Notes: generated by a model not told the origin, from the letters alone. Shown: positions 17,631 through 27,635, counted from the first letter of the stretch. The stretch is 36,256 nucleotides of DNA from an uncultured Caballeronia sp. (GCA_940588625.1 CALNPU010000017.1:1-36256), one strand, 5' to 3'. Program-made: numbers and translations.

Positions 17631-20057
17631 TTACGCTGCCCTTGTCTGCACTAATGCTTTTGTTGTTCCGTGACTCGCCGCCGAGGGCGGCGTCGCGCCC
17701 GGTTCGGCGGTATCGTCCGCGAGTTGCAGGAACAGAATCGAGATCTGCGCGCCTTCGATCACGTCAGGGGTCTTCGAACGATTGCGGATGTCGATGCGCG
17801 CGCCATGCTCGTCGACGATCTTCTTCACCGTTGCAAGACCCAGACCCGTGCCCTTGGCCTTCGTTGTCACATAAGGCTCGAACGCACGCGAGAGAATTCG
17901 CGAGGGAAAACCAGGACCGTTATCCGATACCGTCAACCGCACCGCCACGCGGGCATATCCGAAGGCATCGAGGTCGCCATATTCTACTGTCTTCGTTTCA
18001 AGCAGCACGCGCGGTTTGGCCACATCGGCCACCGCATCCTGCGCGTTCTGCAAGAGATTGTGAATCACCTGCCTAAGCTGCGTGGCATCGCCACGAATCA
18101 CCGGCAATTTTGTCAGCTCCACGGTGATATGACTCTTGCCCTCTTCAATGCCATACAACGTCAGCACCTCGGTCACGAGATCATTGAGCTGCAGATTGCC
18201 CAGGACAGCCGGCGGTGTACGCGCGTATTCGCGGAAGTCGTCGACCATCTGCTTCATCGCCTGCACCTGGTTCACGATGGTGGTCGCGCCGCGCTTGAGC
18301 ACGTCGGCATCGGCGGGAGCGAGCTTGTCGGCCAGCTTCATCTGTAACCGTTCCGCCGACAGCTGGATCGGTGTCAGCGGATTCTTGATCTCGTGCGCGA
18401 GCCGCCGCGCCACTTCACCCCATGCGACCGAACGCTGCGCCGAGATGACGTCGGAGATATCGTCGAATACGACTACGTAGCCAGTTGTCTCAGCGTCGTC
18501 GGTATCGCTTTCGGTCGGGGTCAGCAACTGTGTGCCGCGTACCAGCAAGGTCAGCGGATCAGTCTCGCCGGCCACAGGTACAGCAAGCTGCTGTTGCCAG
18601 TGCCCACGGTCGCCAATGGGCCGGCCACTGCCGCTCGCAGCTGCATCGCGATCTGCAAATGCCTTTCTCACCATCGCACCAAAATCGGACAGCACGCCGA
18701 TCTGTTCAAGCGGTAGATTCAGCGACGCATTGAACGGCTGCCGGAAGATTCGCTCGGCGCCGCGATTCGCCGTGGTCAATCGGAACTGCCTGTCGAACAC
18801 GAACACGCCGGCGGTCAGGTTCGCGAGAATGCTCTCGAGATACGCCTTCGAATGTTCGAGCGCGATACGGTTGTTCTCCACCGCTGCACGCGCCTCGGAC
18901 AATTGCCGCGTCATGGCGTTGAACGACTGCGTGAGAAAACCGAGCTCGTCACGCGACTTCACTTCGCGCTTGGGCGTGTAGTCGCCCTCGGCAACTTCCT
19001 TCGTGCCTTGCGCGAGCAGGAACAACGGCCGCGCGAGCTGATTGCCGAGTGCAAGCGCCAGCATCATCGCAATGAAGGTGGCGAGGAACAACGCGAGCGT
19101 CAGCGTGCCGATATACATCTTGCGCAAGCCGGTGCGCCCGAGCGCCTTCTCCTGATACTCGCGATACGCGCGCTGCACGGCGTCGGCATTGCGGGCGAGC
19201 CCGGTACTGACCGGCTGTTCGATCTGCAGAAAACGTTCGGTCGGCTGCAATTCAGTGGTCGAGCTATCCGGGATCTTCATGATCACCCGCAGCCTCAATG
19301 CGCCCTTTGGCCCGGTCTGACTTGAATCGCCATCGACCTCGCCTTCAATAGCCCCGTACGGCCTGCTACGCGCCTGATTCAGTTGCAGCGGCGTTGGCAG
19401 GTCGTCAGGCACGAGTGCCGCGAAATTACTGGACGCCTGTGCCACTACGCGCACATCGGGCGCGGTACCGGAGCCGCTTCTCGCCGGTTCGACGATGGTC
19501 GCGTCCTGCACATTGAACTGATCGCGCAAGCGCAACAGCGTGAGCGTGAGGCTGGTCGGATCGGCACTCGCAAGCTGGTCGCCCATCAGGCGGCCCTTGT
19601 TCTGCAAATCGGACAACGATGCATCCAGCATGCCGCGCCCGAGATTCAGCCCGGACGTGAGTGCGGTTTCCACGTTCACGTCGAACCATGACTCGATACT
19701 GCGCGACACGAACTGATACGACACCACGTAGATGATCGCGCCAGGCACTACGCCCACGAGCGCAAAGATGAACGCGAGTTTCATGAGCAGCCGCGTGCCA
19801 AACTTGCCCTGCCGCACCCGGGTGATGATGATCGCCAGCAGCCCGATCACGATCAGTATCAGCACGACCGCCACCGCGAGATTCGCGGCGTACAGCCACT
19901 GGTAATAACGATCAAAGAACTCGGTGTTCGCGCTGGCCAGGGCCAGCATCACGAGCAGCAGAATGGCCGTGAGCGCAACCGTTGTCACGAGCACCCGAAC
20001 CACGAGGCCCGTCATGTTAGTGCGGCGTAGCGGTCGGCGGCGTAGTTTATTTAGCAC
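17631..20057 (-). CDS. NtrY-like sensor histidine kinase
   Basis: An 808-residue membrane histidine kinase. Helices are at about 17-40, 57-79, 91-114 and 317-338, enclosing a periplasmic sensor region of about 200 residues. HAMP follows at about 340-393 and PAS at about 402-535. The dimerisation and phospho-acceptor box carries His555 (RRLAHEIKNPLTP). The ATP-binding domain has the N box (IHNLLQNAQDA), G1 (DNGPGFP) and G2 (GTGLGLATVKKIV). This layout fits NtrY kinases, which sense nitrogen or redox state in other proteobacteria; the signal here is unknown. Start is GTG at 20057, overlapping the DUF4390 gene by 11 nt; ATG at 20015 (MTGLVVR) is the alternative. The partner regulator follows immediately. 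Confidence 0.9.
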   Translation of the reverse strand: MLNKLRRRPLRRTNMTGLVVRVLVTTVALTAILLLVMLALASANTEFFDRYYQWLYAANLAVAVVLILIVIGLLAIIITRVRQGKFGTRLLMKLAFIFALVGVVPGAIIYVVSYQFVSRSIESWFDVNVETALTSGLNLGRGMLDASLSDLQNKGRLMGDQLASADPTSLTLTLLRLRDQFNVQDATIVEPARSGSGTAPDVRVVAQASSNFAALVPDDLPTPLQLNQARSRPYGAIEGEVDGDSSQTGPKGALRLRVIMKIPDSSTTELQPTERFLQIEQPVSTGLARNADAVQRAYREYQEKALGRTGLRKMYIGTLTLALFLATFIAMMLALALGNQLARPLFLLAQGTKEVAEGDYTPKREVKSRDELGFLTQSFNAMTRQLSEARAAVENNRIALEHSKAYLESILANLTAGVFVFDRQFRLTTANRGAERIFRQPFNASLNLPLEQIGVLSDFGAMVRKAFADRDAAASGSGRPIGDRGHWQQQLAVPVAGETDPLTLLVRGTQLLTPTESDTDDAETTGYVVVFDDISDVISAQRSVAWGEVARRLAHEIKNPLTPIQLSAERLQMKLADKLAPADADVLKRGATTIVNQVQAMKQMVDDFREYARTPPAVLGNLQLNDLVTEVLTLYGIEEGKSHITVELTKLPVIRGDATQLRQVIHNLLQNAQDAVADVAKPRVLLETKTVEYGDLDAFGYARVAVRLTVSDNGPGFPSRILSRAFEPYVTTKAKGTGLGLATVKKIVDEHGARIDIRNRSKTPDVIEGAQISILFLQLADDTAEPGATPPSAASHGTTKALVQTRAA

Positions 20058-20652
20058 TGGTCGCCGCCGTAAAAGTAAAACGCTTCCAGTCGGAAGAGAG
20101 ATTCCAGTCGCGGTTGTTGACCGCGTCGATCTGGAACGGCTTGGGCATCAGTGCAATGTCGAGTTGCATGCGCACTGACGCGTTATATGTCTCGCCGGGC
20201 TTGACCTGGTTATGATCGATCACGTGCCACGACGTCACGTGCTTGATGACCGCGAGCGCTTCCTCAAGCGTGGCGAAACCGAACTGCAAGCCCCCCGTGG
20301 AGACACGATATTCGCGTGTCAGGGGCTGAAACGAAAGCCGGATACTTTGCGACACGCTCACCGGTTCTTCGTCGAACCAATACCAGCGCGGTCGCGACAG
20401 ATCGAAATCCGTTGTGAAATACAAAGGCACGCCCTTGTTTACGGCGTCTTCAAGGCTGCTGTTGAGATCGAAGTCGAAACGGGCGTCGAGACTCCAGCCG
20501 GATCCGTCCGCCTGCAGCGACGCACGCTGCACAGCAATGGGATCGGCCTGCGCGGCCGAAACGGGCATGAACGACAGCGCAAAGCTCAATAGCATGGCCA
20601 GCACGGCCTGGCCAGCAGCGAGCCACAGCGGGAAAAAGCGTTTGATCGTCAC
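20047..20652 (-). CDS. DUF4390 exported protein
   Basis: A 201-residue protein with a signal peptide: basic KR at residues 4-5, hydrophobic core LAMLLSFALSFMPV, and cleavage near SAAQAD. The rest is a beta-rich domain of unknown function (DUF4390 type) with WYWFDEEPV and the motif YRVSTGG. Such genes sit regularly between rsmB and the NtrYX-type pair in betaproteobacteria, but no biochemical role is established that I know of. Start is GTG at 20652, chosen because it overlaps the rsmB stop as GTGA. The gene overlaps the kinase by 11 nt, so the three are one operon. It is intact although the upstream gene is broken. Confidence 0.8.
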   Translation of the reverse strand: MTIKRFFPLWLAAGQAVLAMLLSFALSFMPVSAAQADPIAVQRASLQADGSGWSLDARFDFDLNSSLEDAVNKGVPLYFTTDFDLSRPRWYWFDEEPVSVSQSIRLSFQPLTREYRVSTGGLQFGFATLEEALAVIKHVTSWHVIDHNQVKPGETYNASVRMQLDIALMPKPFQIDAVNNRDWNLSSDWKRFTFTAATSAK

Positions 20653-22064
20653 CGTTTCTGAACGCGCGCGTAGAAGAATCCGTCTTGGTCCGCAAAGGCT
20701 TCCTCGTCCCGCGTCAATGTTGAACGGGTACGTTGCGCCTCGCCTGAATTGTCCGTCAGCGAGTTCGTGACCGGGTCCGGTGATACTTGCCAACTAGCCG
20801 CGCCGGTGCGGCTGGCTGTCGGCAATAATTGCCCCGGCGCGTCTAATCGTACCGTATCTTCGTGCACCTCTCCAAACCACTGCGCCTGTAACTCGCTCTC
20901 TTCCGGGAAGATTGAGCACGTAACGTAGAGCAACTTGCCGCCGGTTGCGACCAAGGGCCAGAGCGCAGAAAGGATGTGGCGCTGCTCTCCGACCAGCGCG
21001 GCGATGTCAGTCGGACGGCGCAGCCAGCGAATGTCCGGATGAGGCCGCACGATGCCCGATGCCAAGCACGGCACGTCGGCAAGAATGTGATCGAACGGAT
21101 CTCCGTCCGACCAGCCCGACGGCTCGCCGGCATCGCCTACGCGAATTTCCGCTTGCACGTTCAGGCGCTGCAGATTCTCTCCGATACGCCGCGCGCGCCC
21201 CGCATCACTTTCCACCGCGATCAACTCGATGTTCGCCAATTCCAGCACGTGGCCCGTCTTGCCGCCGGGTACAGCGCAGGCATCGAGCACGCGCATGCCA
21301 TCGCGCGCGTTCAGCAACTGCGCGGCAAGTTGCGCACCGGCGTCCTGAACCGAGACAACGCCGTCGGCGAAACCGGGAATCTTGTCGACCGCCATCGGCT
21401 TCTTTGAGGACGTCCGAGATATTGCGCGACGCTCATACGCCGTGCGTTCACGCGCAACGTAAGCGGCCCTTGCCGGTTGCCGGCACCCAGGATGTTTTCC
21501 CATTCGTCCGGGTGACCGCGCTTTACCGCATCGATCCACCATGCGGGATAGTTGAAACGTGCGACCGAATCGCTTTGAACCTCAGCGAGTAACGCTTCAC
21601 GTTCACGCAGGAACGAGCGCAACACGGCGTTGACCAGACCCTTTGCAAACGCGAATTCGCGCCGCGCGGCGATTGCGTTGACGGCTTGATCGACAACGGT
21701 AGATGGCGTGTAGGCGGCTTGGGCTTCGTCGTCCACCAGAAGGGCGAACGCGCAGGCCATGACATTCGACACATGCGGCGGCGCTTTGCGCACCAGTCTC
21801 GCGAGCAGCGCGTCGGCCACAGCGAGGCCAACGTGCGGTACGCAGTGTCCTGCGTCGCCCCCACAGCCACGTGCGTTGCCGCAATGACCGTCTGCAAGGC
21901 GGGCAGCGGCACCGCGCCGACTGCTTGCGCGGCGGCGCGGCGGCATCGAGCGCGAACGCAAGTGAATCGGGAGCGAGGTGAAGCGTGGCGAGCCGGGCGT
22001 CGGACGACGCTTGGTTGCTTTCCGCCGATGAAACGGTGCGGCGTCGGAAAGGCTTTCTGGTCAT
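20649..22064 (-). pseudogene. rsmB: 16S rRNA m5C967 methyltransferase, multiply frameshifted
   Basis: RsmB (Sun/Fmu) methylates C967 of 16S rRNA using SAM. Four frames together cover the protein. From ATG 22064 MTRKPFRRRTVS runs to LAFALDAA, then shifts near 21945 to AQAVGAVPLPALQ and AYRTL. It shifts again near 21838 to VADALLARLVRKAPPHVSN (NusB-like domain) and FAFAKGLVNAVLR. A third shift near 21400-21420, with about 25 residues missing, leads to VDKIPGFADGVVSVQDAGAQ. The methyltransferase domain is otherwise well kept: SAM motif DACAVPGGKTGH, catalytic DVPCLASGIVRPHPDIRWLR, and YVTCSIFPEE. The final reading frame of about 250 codons is still open. The stop overlaps the DUF4390 start (GTGA). 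Family is certain; activity is very unlikely. Confidence 0.9.
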
Positions 22065-22245
22065 GTCGGGGCGAAGGGGTTCGAGCCGGCCGATGCCGGT
22101 CCGCACAAACGAAGTATTGTAACTTGCGAGGGGTTTCGGTCTGAGATTGGGGCTGGAATGCTGGCCGAACGGACGGGATTGGAGGCAACCCGCTGTTTAT
22201 GACATGGTGTGACAAGATCCATGACTATGCCTTAGACAGCTCCCA

Positions 22246-23106
22246 TCACTCCATCCGACCGGTTCGCGCCATCTCCATCAGGCGCGCAACGCGTTCCTCG
22301 GTCGCCGGGTGCGTGGAAAAGAGCTTCGAGATTCCGCCACCCGCCAGCGGGTTCATGATCATCATCTGCGCCGTGGCGGGATGCTGCTCTGCGGCGGGGA
22401 ACGGCACGCCCGCGGCATACGCGTGGATTTTCTCGAGCGCGCTGGCGAGCGCTTGCGGATCGCCGGAAATCTGCGCACTGCCGCGATCAGCCTCGAATTC
22501 CCGCGCCCGCGAAATGGCCATCTGGATCAGTGCACCGGCCAGCGGAGCTAACATGGCTATAGCAATAGCGGTGATCGGATTCGTGCGCCGGCCTTCGGAA
22601 TCCCGACCGCCGAAGAACATGGCGAAGTTGGCCAGCGCCGAGATAGCACCGGCCATGGTCGCCGATATTGTCGAGATCAGGATGTCGCGGTGCTTCACAT
22701 GCGCCAGCTCATGCGCCATCACGCCGCGCAACTCGCGCTCGGACAACACCCGCAAGATGCCGGTAGTCGCCGCAACAGCCGAGTGCTCCGGATTACGCCC
22801 GGTTGCGAACGCGTTGGGCGCATTTTCGTCGATGAGATATACCTTCGGCATGGGCAGTTGCGCCCGCGTGGCGAGCTCGCGAACCATCCGATAAAACTGC
22901 GGCGCGCTGGCTTCGTCGACTTCCTGTGCGTTGTACATCTTCAGCACGAGCTTGTCGGAGAACCAGTACGAAAAGAAATTCATGGCGAGGGCGACGATCA
23001 GCGCAAGCATCATCCCCTTGCTGCCGCCGATCATTCCTCCTCCGATCACGACAAAAAGGGCCGTGATCGCTGCCATCAGCATCGCCGTTTTGACCCAGTT
23101 GAACAT
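22246..23106 (-). CDS. htpX: Membrane metalloprotease HtpX
   Basis: A 286-residue inner-membrane zinc protease (family M48) that degrades damaged membrane proteins. The HEXXH motif is His132-Glu-Leu-Ala-His136 ([11 protein letters not shown]), and Glu203 in [13 protein letters not shown] is the likely third zinc ligand. Membrane helices are at about 6-24 and 31-48, with others at about 143-163 and 178-196. The start ATG has GAGGAG about 8 nt upstream. It is full length. On the minus strand it lies between the broken LysE gene and broken rsmB, with 139 bases separating it from rsmB in which I see no gene. Confidence 0.95.
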   Translation of the reverse strand: MFNWVKTAMLMAAITALFVVIGGGMIGGSKGMMLALIVALAMNFFSYWFSDKLVLKMYNAQEVDEASAPQFYRMVRELATRAQLPMPKVYLIDENAPNAFATGRNPEHSAVAATTGILRVLSERELRGVMAHELAHVKHRDILISTISATMAGAISALANFAMFFGGRDSEGRRTNPITAIAIAMLAPLAGALIQMAISRAREFEADRGSAQISGDPQALASALEKIHAYAAGVPFPAAEQHPATAQMMIMNPLAGGGISKLFSTHPATEERVARLMEMARTGRME

Positions 23107-23252
23107 GTCTTGAACTCCTCACCCAATATCAATGCGCTTTAAGCGCGAGCGGCCAAAGCGCCCTTTTTTGCCTGACCAAACAATCTGCCCGTGATTGCCC
23201 GGCCCCAGATTGTAAGAAAAATGTTAGATAATGGCATCCCGGAAAAATTCAA

Positions 23253-23877
23253 TCACCTGTGTGAAGTTGCCAGCTTGATGCCCAGCCCGACGAATGCACT
23301 GCCCACCACCCTGTCCAGCCATAGCTTGACGCTGGGCTTGCCGGAGAAGCGTTGCGTCACGCTGCCCGCGATCCACGCCACGAACGTGTTCCAGAAGGTG
23401 TTGACCAGCACGAACATAAAACCAAGCGCGAGGAAGGCGAGGGTTTTGTGTGCGCTGTCGACGGCAACGAATTGCGGGATGAACGAGACGAAAAACAGCA
23501 CCACTTTCGGGTTCAGCACATTCGTGACGAAGCCTTGCGTGAAGATTTGTTGGAGCGATTTCGGTGCGGCGCGAACGCGGGTCGCTTCGCTCGGCTTGGC
23601 GAAGATCAGCCGCACGCCAAGATAGATCAGATAAATCACACCGGCGAACTTGACGACGGTGAACGCCGTTACCGATACCGCCAACAACGCCGTCAGCCCG
23701 AACGCGCAGGCCAGCGTATGCACAATGCAGCCGAGCGCAATGCCCAGCGTCGACACTACGCCCGCGCCACGCCCTTGCGCGACACTTCGGCCGACGATGC
23801 GCCGTATCCGGCCCCGGCGTAACGCTCAGCAACATGACGGCGACGATAAGCAGCGTGAAACCGGTGATTCCAAGCAT
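23253..23877 (-). pseudogene. LysE/RhtB-family amino-acid exporter, 2-nt deletion
   Basis: A six-helix exporter of the LysE/RhtB type, which normally pumps amino acids such as threonine or homoserine lactones out of the cell. From ATG 23877 the frame MLGITGFTLLIVAVMLLSV continues to TPGPDTA, the family's N-terminal signature, near 23815. After a 2-nt deletion it continues in another frame as IVGRSVAQGRGAG and then STLGIALGCIVHTLACAFG, through FTQGFVTNVLNPKVVLFFVS, to the stop at 23253. The second part is open over 168 codons, but lacks the first helix. Whether a truncated protein is made is unknown. It precedes htpX and follows fmt on the same strand. Confidence 0.88.
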
Positions 23878-23957
23878 TGCGGGACCTATGTTTTTTTTTG
23901 GCTGGTTTAGCCGTCGCAATGACGGCGTGGCACGGCGGCAAATACGCAGACACTGTT

Positions 23958-24950
23958 TCAGGCATCCGGCGTGACTTCCCGAAGTTCAAATCGTTGCCCT
24001 TTAACAATAGGCGATCCCGCAAGAAATTCGCGCACAGGTAGTCGTTTGCCGCCGGGCTTTTGCAACTGCGTGAGACGCAAGCCGCCCTGACCGCACGCAA
24101 CCACGACACCCTCCGCACCGCTTTCCACAATCACGCCAGGATCGGCATCGCCCGTCAGTGCCACCGGCTCTGCGGCCCAAATCTTTACGACAATGCCATC
24201 GAGCATTGCAAACGCGCCTGGAAACGGATCGAAGGCGCGAATCTGACGCGCGAGCATGCGCGCCGGACGACGCCAGTCGAGCGCCGCTTCGTGCTTGGCG
24301 ACCTTCTCGGCGTACGTCGCGCAGTCCAGCGGCTGCGGCGTGGCGGGCAAAGCGCCGTCCCGTTCGAGATCCCGCAACGCTTCGACGATCAGATCAGCAC
24401 CGAGCTGGGCCATCCGGTCGTGCAGCGTGGCAGTGGTGTCCGCAGACGTGATCGCTATACGGCCTTCCCGGATCATTGCACCGGTATCGAGTCCCGCATC
24501 CATCTGCATCAGCGTGATGCCCGTCTCGGCGTCACCGGCTTCGAGCGCACGATGAATGGGCGCTGCGCCGCGCCAGCGAGGCAACAGCGAGCCATGAATG
24601 TTGATTGCGCCCAACGGCGGGATGTCGAGCACTTCCTGCGGCAGGATCAGCCCGTACGCCGCAACCACCATGACGTCGTGCGGCGTGGCCTTCAGCAGTT
24701 CAATAGCGGCGGCCGCTTCTTCGGGATATTTGCCATTGCGCCGCAACGAGGTCGGCTGCGCCACCGGCAAGCCGTGTTCGACCGCCAACCGCTTGACCGG
24801 CCCGGAAGCCAGTTTCAAACCGCGCCCGGCGGGACGGTCCTGCTGCGTCAACACAAGCGGCACATCAAAACCCGCCGCGTGAATGGCGGCCAGTGCGGCA
24901 GCGGCAAATTCAGGTGTTCCAGCAAATACGACACGCAGCAATTGAGTCAT
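23958..24950 (-). CDS. fmt: Methionyl-tRNA formyltransferase
   Basis: A 330-residue enzyme that formylates Met-tRNA(fMet) with 10-formyl-tetrahydrofolate for translation initiation. The folate and catalytic region is visible as [16 protein letters not shown], with the catalytic Asn-His pair, and [12 protein letters not shown] follows. The C-terminal OB-type tRNA-binding domain covers about 210-330 and includes [11 protein letters not shown]. The frame is open six codons upstream, but ATG 24950 ([15 protein letters not shown]) is the usual start. It lies 50 nt behind def, forming the common def-fmt pair. Intact. Confidence 0.96.
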   Translation of the reverse strand: MTQLLRVVFAGTPEFAAAALAAIHAAGFDVPLVLTQQDRPAGRGLKLASGPVKRLAVEHGLPVAQPTSLRRNGKYPEEAAAAIELLKATPHDVMVVAAYGLILPQEVLDIPPLGAINIHGSLLPRWRGAAPIHRALEAGDAETGITLMQMDAGLDTGAMIREGRIAITSADTTATLHDRMAQLGADLIVEALRDLERDGALPATPQPLDCATYAEKVAKHEAALDWRRPARMLARQIRAFDPFPGAFAMLDGIVVKIWAAEPVALTGDADPGVIVESGAEGVVVACGQGGLRLTQLQKPGGKRLPVREFLAGSPIVKGQRFELREVTPDA

Positions 24951-25000
24951 CGATTCAGCAACCTGCAAGTTCCAGCGTCCGTCTTAGTGAATCGGACCCG

Positions 25001-25504
25001 TCACAGCGCCTTTTCGAGCTTTTTCATCTTGCCGCGGATTCGCGTCTGCTTCAGCGACGACAGGTATTCCACAAACACGCGTCCCATCAGGTGATCCATC
25101 TCGTGCTGGATGCACACCGCAAGCAACTCTTCGCAGTCGATTTCGAACGTCTCGCCCTTCTCGTTCAGCGTGCGCACGCGCACCTTTTCCGGTCGCTCGA
25201 CGAAGTCGTAGATGCCCGGCACCGACAGGCAGCCTTCCTCGTGATCCTTCTTCTCGTCGCTCGACCAGATGATCTCCGGATTGATGAAGACCTGAAGCTG
25301 GTCGTGCGTGTCCGATGTGTCGATCACGATCACGCGTTCATGCACGTCCACCTGGGTCGCGGCAAGGCCGACGCCAGGCGCCGCGTACATGGTTTCAGCC
25401 ATGCCGGCGACGAGCTTGCGAATCCGGTCATTGACGACCTCTACGGGCTTCGCGATCTTATGCAGCCGCTTGTCCGGATACTTGAGTATGTTGAGCAGAG
25501 CCAT
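25001..25504 (-). CDS. def: Peptide deformylase
   Basis: A 167-residue metalloenzyme that removes the N-formyl group from new proteins. The three family motifs are exact: GVGLAATQ (44-51), EGCLS with metal ligand Cys92, and QHEMDH with His134, Glu135 and His138. Length is normal for type 1 bacterial deformylase. It forms a unit with fmt 50 nt downstream and is divergent from the broken dprA; the 204-base gap between them would hold both promoters. Intact. Confidence 0.97.
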   Translation of the reverse strand: MALLNILKYPDKRLHKIAKPVEVVNDRIRKLVAGMAETMYAAPGVGLAATQVDVHERVIVIDTSDTHDQLQVFINPEIIWSSDEKKDHEEGCLSVPGIYDFVERPEKVRVRTLNEKGETFEIDCEELLAVCIQHEMDHLMGRVFVEYLSSLKQTRIRGKMKKLEKAL

Positions 25505-25708
25505 GATTCAGATTATCGACGCACGCCGCGGCGCGCGATAGTCGGCCAGGTTGTAAAAGAGTGCCGGTATCGAGAAGATGATTGGGCCGAAACGCGGCGC
25601 TTCAACGTCGTTTCAGTACCGCTCGCGGGGCGACAACGCGTTGTCCGAAAGGCCAGGAACAAGGCCCTTCGACAATCCTTTCGTATTTCGGAATATAAAA
25701 ATTTTAAC

Positions 25709-26919
25709 ATGACGCCTTTCCTGTTGCCGACGGTCGACGCCAAGCCCTGTCTGGGAGAAACCGATTTGCAGGGCGTTTCGGCCTGGCTGCGGCGGGCTAA
25801 TGCGGAGCGGTTTCAGCCCATCGCGCTGCGTGCGTTGCTTGCCGAATTTGGCGGGCCGCAGGCGGTGCTAAACCAGTCATTCGGCGTGCCCGCGACAATC
25901 GCCGGAGAGAAAGCGGCCTGTGCGGTGCTTGGCTTGCCGCCACGCTCGAAACTCGCTCCATTCGACGAATGCCTTGCGCACACGCTTGAGTGGGCGTCGG
26001 TTCCGGGCAACATGATCGTCACGCTTGCGGATTCCGCCTACCCGCCAGCGCTCCTGACCATGCCCGATCCGCCGCCGTTGCTATATGTAAATGTAAAGGG
26101 ACGGCTGGACCTGCTCCAGGCCCGGGCGGTTGCGATTGTCGGCAGCCGGAGCGCAACACCGCAAGGCATTGACGACGCCCGCCGCTTCACGCAAGCCCTT
26201 TCGGATGCGGGGCTCGCGATTGTGTCAGGGCTCGCGCTGGGTATCGACGGCGCGGCGCATCGCGGAGGGTTAAGCGGTCCCGGCGGCACAATTGCGGTCA
26301 TTGGAACGGGGGCCGATCTTGTCTATCTGCCGCTGCACCACGCACTGGCGCACGAAATTGCGACAAACGGCACGATCATGTCGGAATGGCCACTCGGCAC
26401 GCCGGCCCGGCCAGCAAATTTTCGCAGCGTAACCGCCTGATCGCGGGGCTGGTGAGTGGCGTGCTGATCGTCGAAGCAGCCACGCGTTCGGGTTCGATAA
26501 TTACCACCTAGCTCGCCAACGAAATGGGGCGCGACGTATTCGCTCCCGGGCTCGATCCACACGTCGCTGTCGCGCGAGTGTCATCGGATGATCAAGCAGG
26601 GGGCGAAACTTGTGGAAGCGCCCGAGGACATTCTTGAGGAGTTCGGTTTTCCGGTTCAGAGCAAAGCAGCTGCGGCGCCCGTTTCGAAACCGCGAAGGCG
26701 TGGGAAAGCGCGTCCTGGGCATCAGCGTCGATAAAACTGGCCAATCCTGAAACCGAACGTCTGCTCGATGCGCTCGGGCACTCGCCCGCGACGCTTGAAA
26801 TTCTTGCCGAGCGGACCGAAATGGATGGTGCGACGCTACAAAGCCTGCTGTTGCAACTCGAATTGTCGGGACGGGTTGGCGCGTTGCCGGGAGGACGTTT
26901 TACTCGGCTTGAACGCTGA
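25709..26919 (+). pseudogene. dprA: DNA-processing protein A (competence), three frameshifts and a stop
   Basis: DprA loads RecA on incoming single-stranded DNA in natural transformation. The first 244 codons from ATG 25709 include the Rossmann-type DprA core: AVAIVGSRSATPQG, IVSGLALGIDGAAHRGGL, TIAVIGTGADLVYL. Near 26420 one C is missing, so the reading turns to RSVTA-stop; restored it reads NFPQRNRLIAGLVSG and VLIVEAATRSGSIITT. A TAG then falls at 26508-26510. A second shift lies near 26546 (PGSIHTSLSRECHRMIKQGA) and a third near 26730. The C-terminal winged-helix domain (LANPETERLLDALGH to GGRFTRLER) ends at TGA 26917-26919. All conserved blocks remain recognisable, so the decay is recent. 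It is divergent from def-fmt and precedes the thioredoxin gene. Confidence 0.92.
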
Positions 26920-26984
26920 TTTTTCGGCACCATGCTACATTCGCGACAAAATCCGCTTCTTGCAAACCTAATAAATAACTGACT

Positions 26985-27011
26985 AAAAGGACCGCAATAA
27001 AAGGACCGCAA
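26985..27011 (+). repeat. Tandem 13-bp repeat in the thioredoxin leader
   Basis: The element AAAAGGACCGCAA occurs at 26985-26997 and again at 26999-27011, separated by one T. Each copy contains an AGGA Shine-Dalgarno-like core. The second copy lies 6 nt before the true ribosome-binding site AGGAA and the ATG at 27018. It looks like a slippage duplication; any effect on translation is unknown. Confidence 0.85.
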
Positions 27012-27017
27012 GGAACC

Positions 27018-27395
27018 ATGCCCGCGCTGAATCTCAACACCGACGCCGATCAGATTGCCGAGCACCTGACCAGCGCCGGCACGCTGCTCGTCGCCTGCCT
27101 GTGCGCCGAATGGTGCGGGACGTGCCGCGATTATCGCGAGGGTTTCGACCTGCTCGCCGACGCCCATCCGGACATCTGCTTTGCATGGATCGATATCGAA
27201 AACCAGGCGGATCGCTTCGATGACCTCGATGTGGAAAATTTTCCGACCGTCTTGATAGAAGATGCTGTTACAACCCGTTTTTTTGGAACGGTGCCGCCGC
27301 AAACGTCCATCGTCGCGCGCATGTTGACCGATTTGAGCGCGTTTCCGGGGATGGTGGGCGCACCGAAGATCCGGCCCGCACTCGTCGCCGCGTAA
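27018..27395 (+). CDS. Thioredoxin-family protein
   Basis: A 125-residue thioredoxin-fold protein with active site Trp32-Cys33-Gly-Thr-Cys36 (AEWCGTCRDY) and the cis-proline of the fold in ENFPTVLIED. Regular thioredoxin has WCGPC, so this is a variant of the family; substrate unknown. No signal peptide is seen, so it is probably cytoplasmic. Start ATG 27018 has AGGAA 6 nt upstream. It follows the broken dprA on the same strand and precedes topB by 240 bases, in which I see no other gene. Full length, undamaged. Confidence 0.85.
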   Translation: MPALNLNTDADQIAEHLTSAGTLLVACLCAEWCGTCRDYREGFDLLADAHPDICFAWIDIENQADRFDDLDVENFPTVLIEDAVTTRFFGTVPPQTSIVARMLTDLSAFPGMVGAPKIRPALVAA

Positions 27396-27635
27396 ATTGA
27401 ATCAACCGGCAAAACCAATATGCGCAACTGAGCGCACTCGTAAGCTGAAACGGCTTTCGCGCTTGCATCACAAAGCGCCCACATTCACCGTTCGGCATCC
27501 CGCGTTTCACTTTCACTAAATGCCAGACCGCGCGCCGCACACCAATGCTATAAAGCGGGCGTTAACGAGTCCGAACCGCGGTGGCGCAAGCCGCCCAAAC
27601 CCGGTCTCATGCCAGTCCCTAACTAGAATCGAGTC

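Noticed and set aside
24060-25094. Long open frames on the plus strand opposite fmt and def
   Set aside because: Antisense shadows of two well-recognised enzymes; composition typical of reverse-frame GC-rich DNA.
26400-26560. Programmed frameshifting in dprA
   Set aside because: There is no slippery heptamer with a following pseudoknot, and an in-frame TAG and further shifts follow, so the gene is simply broken.
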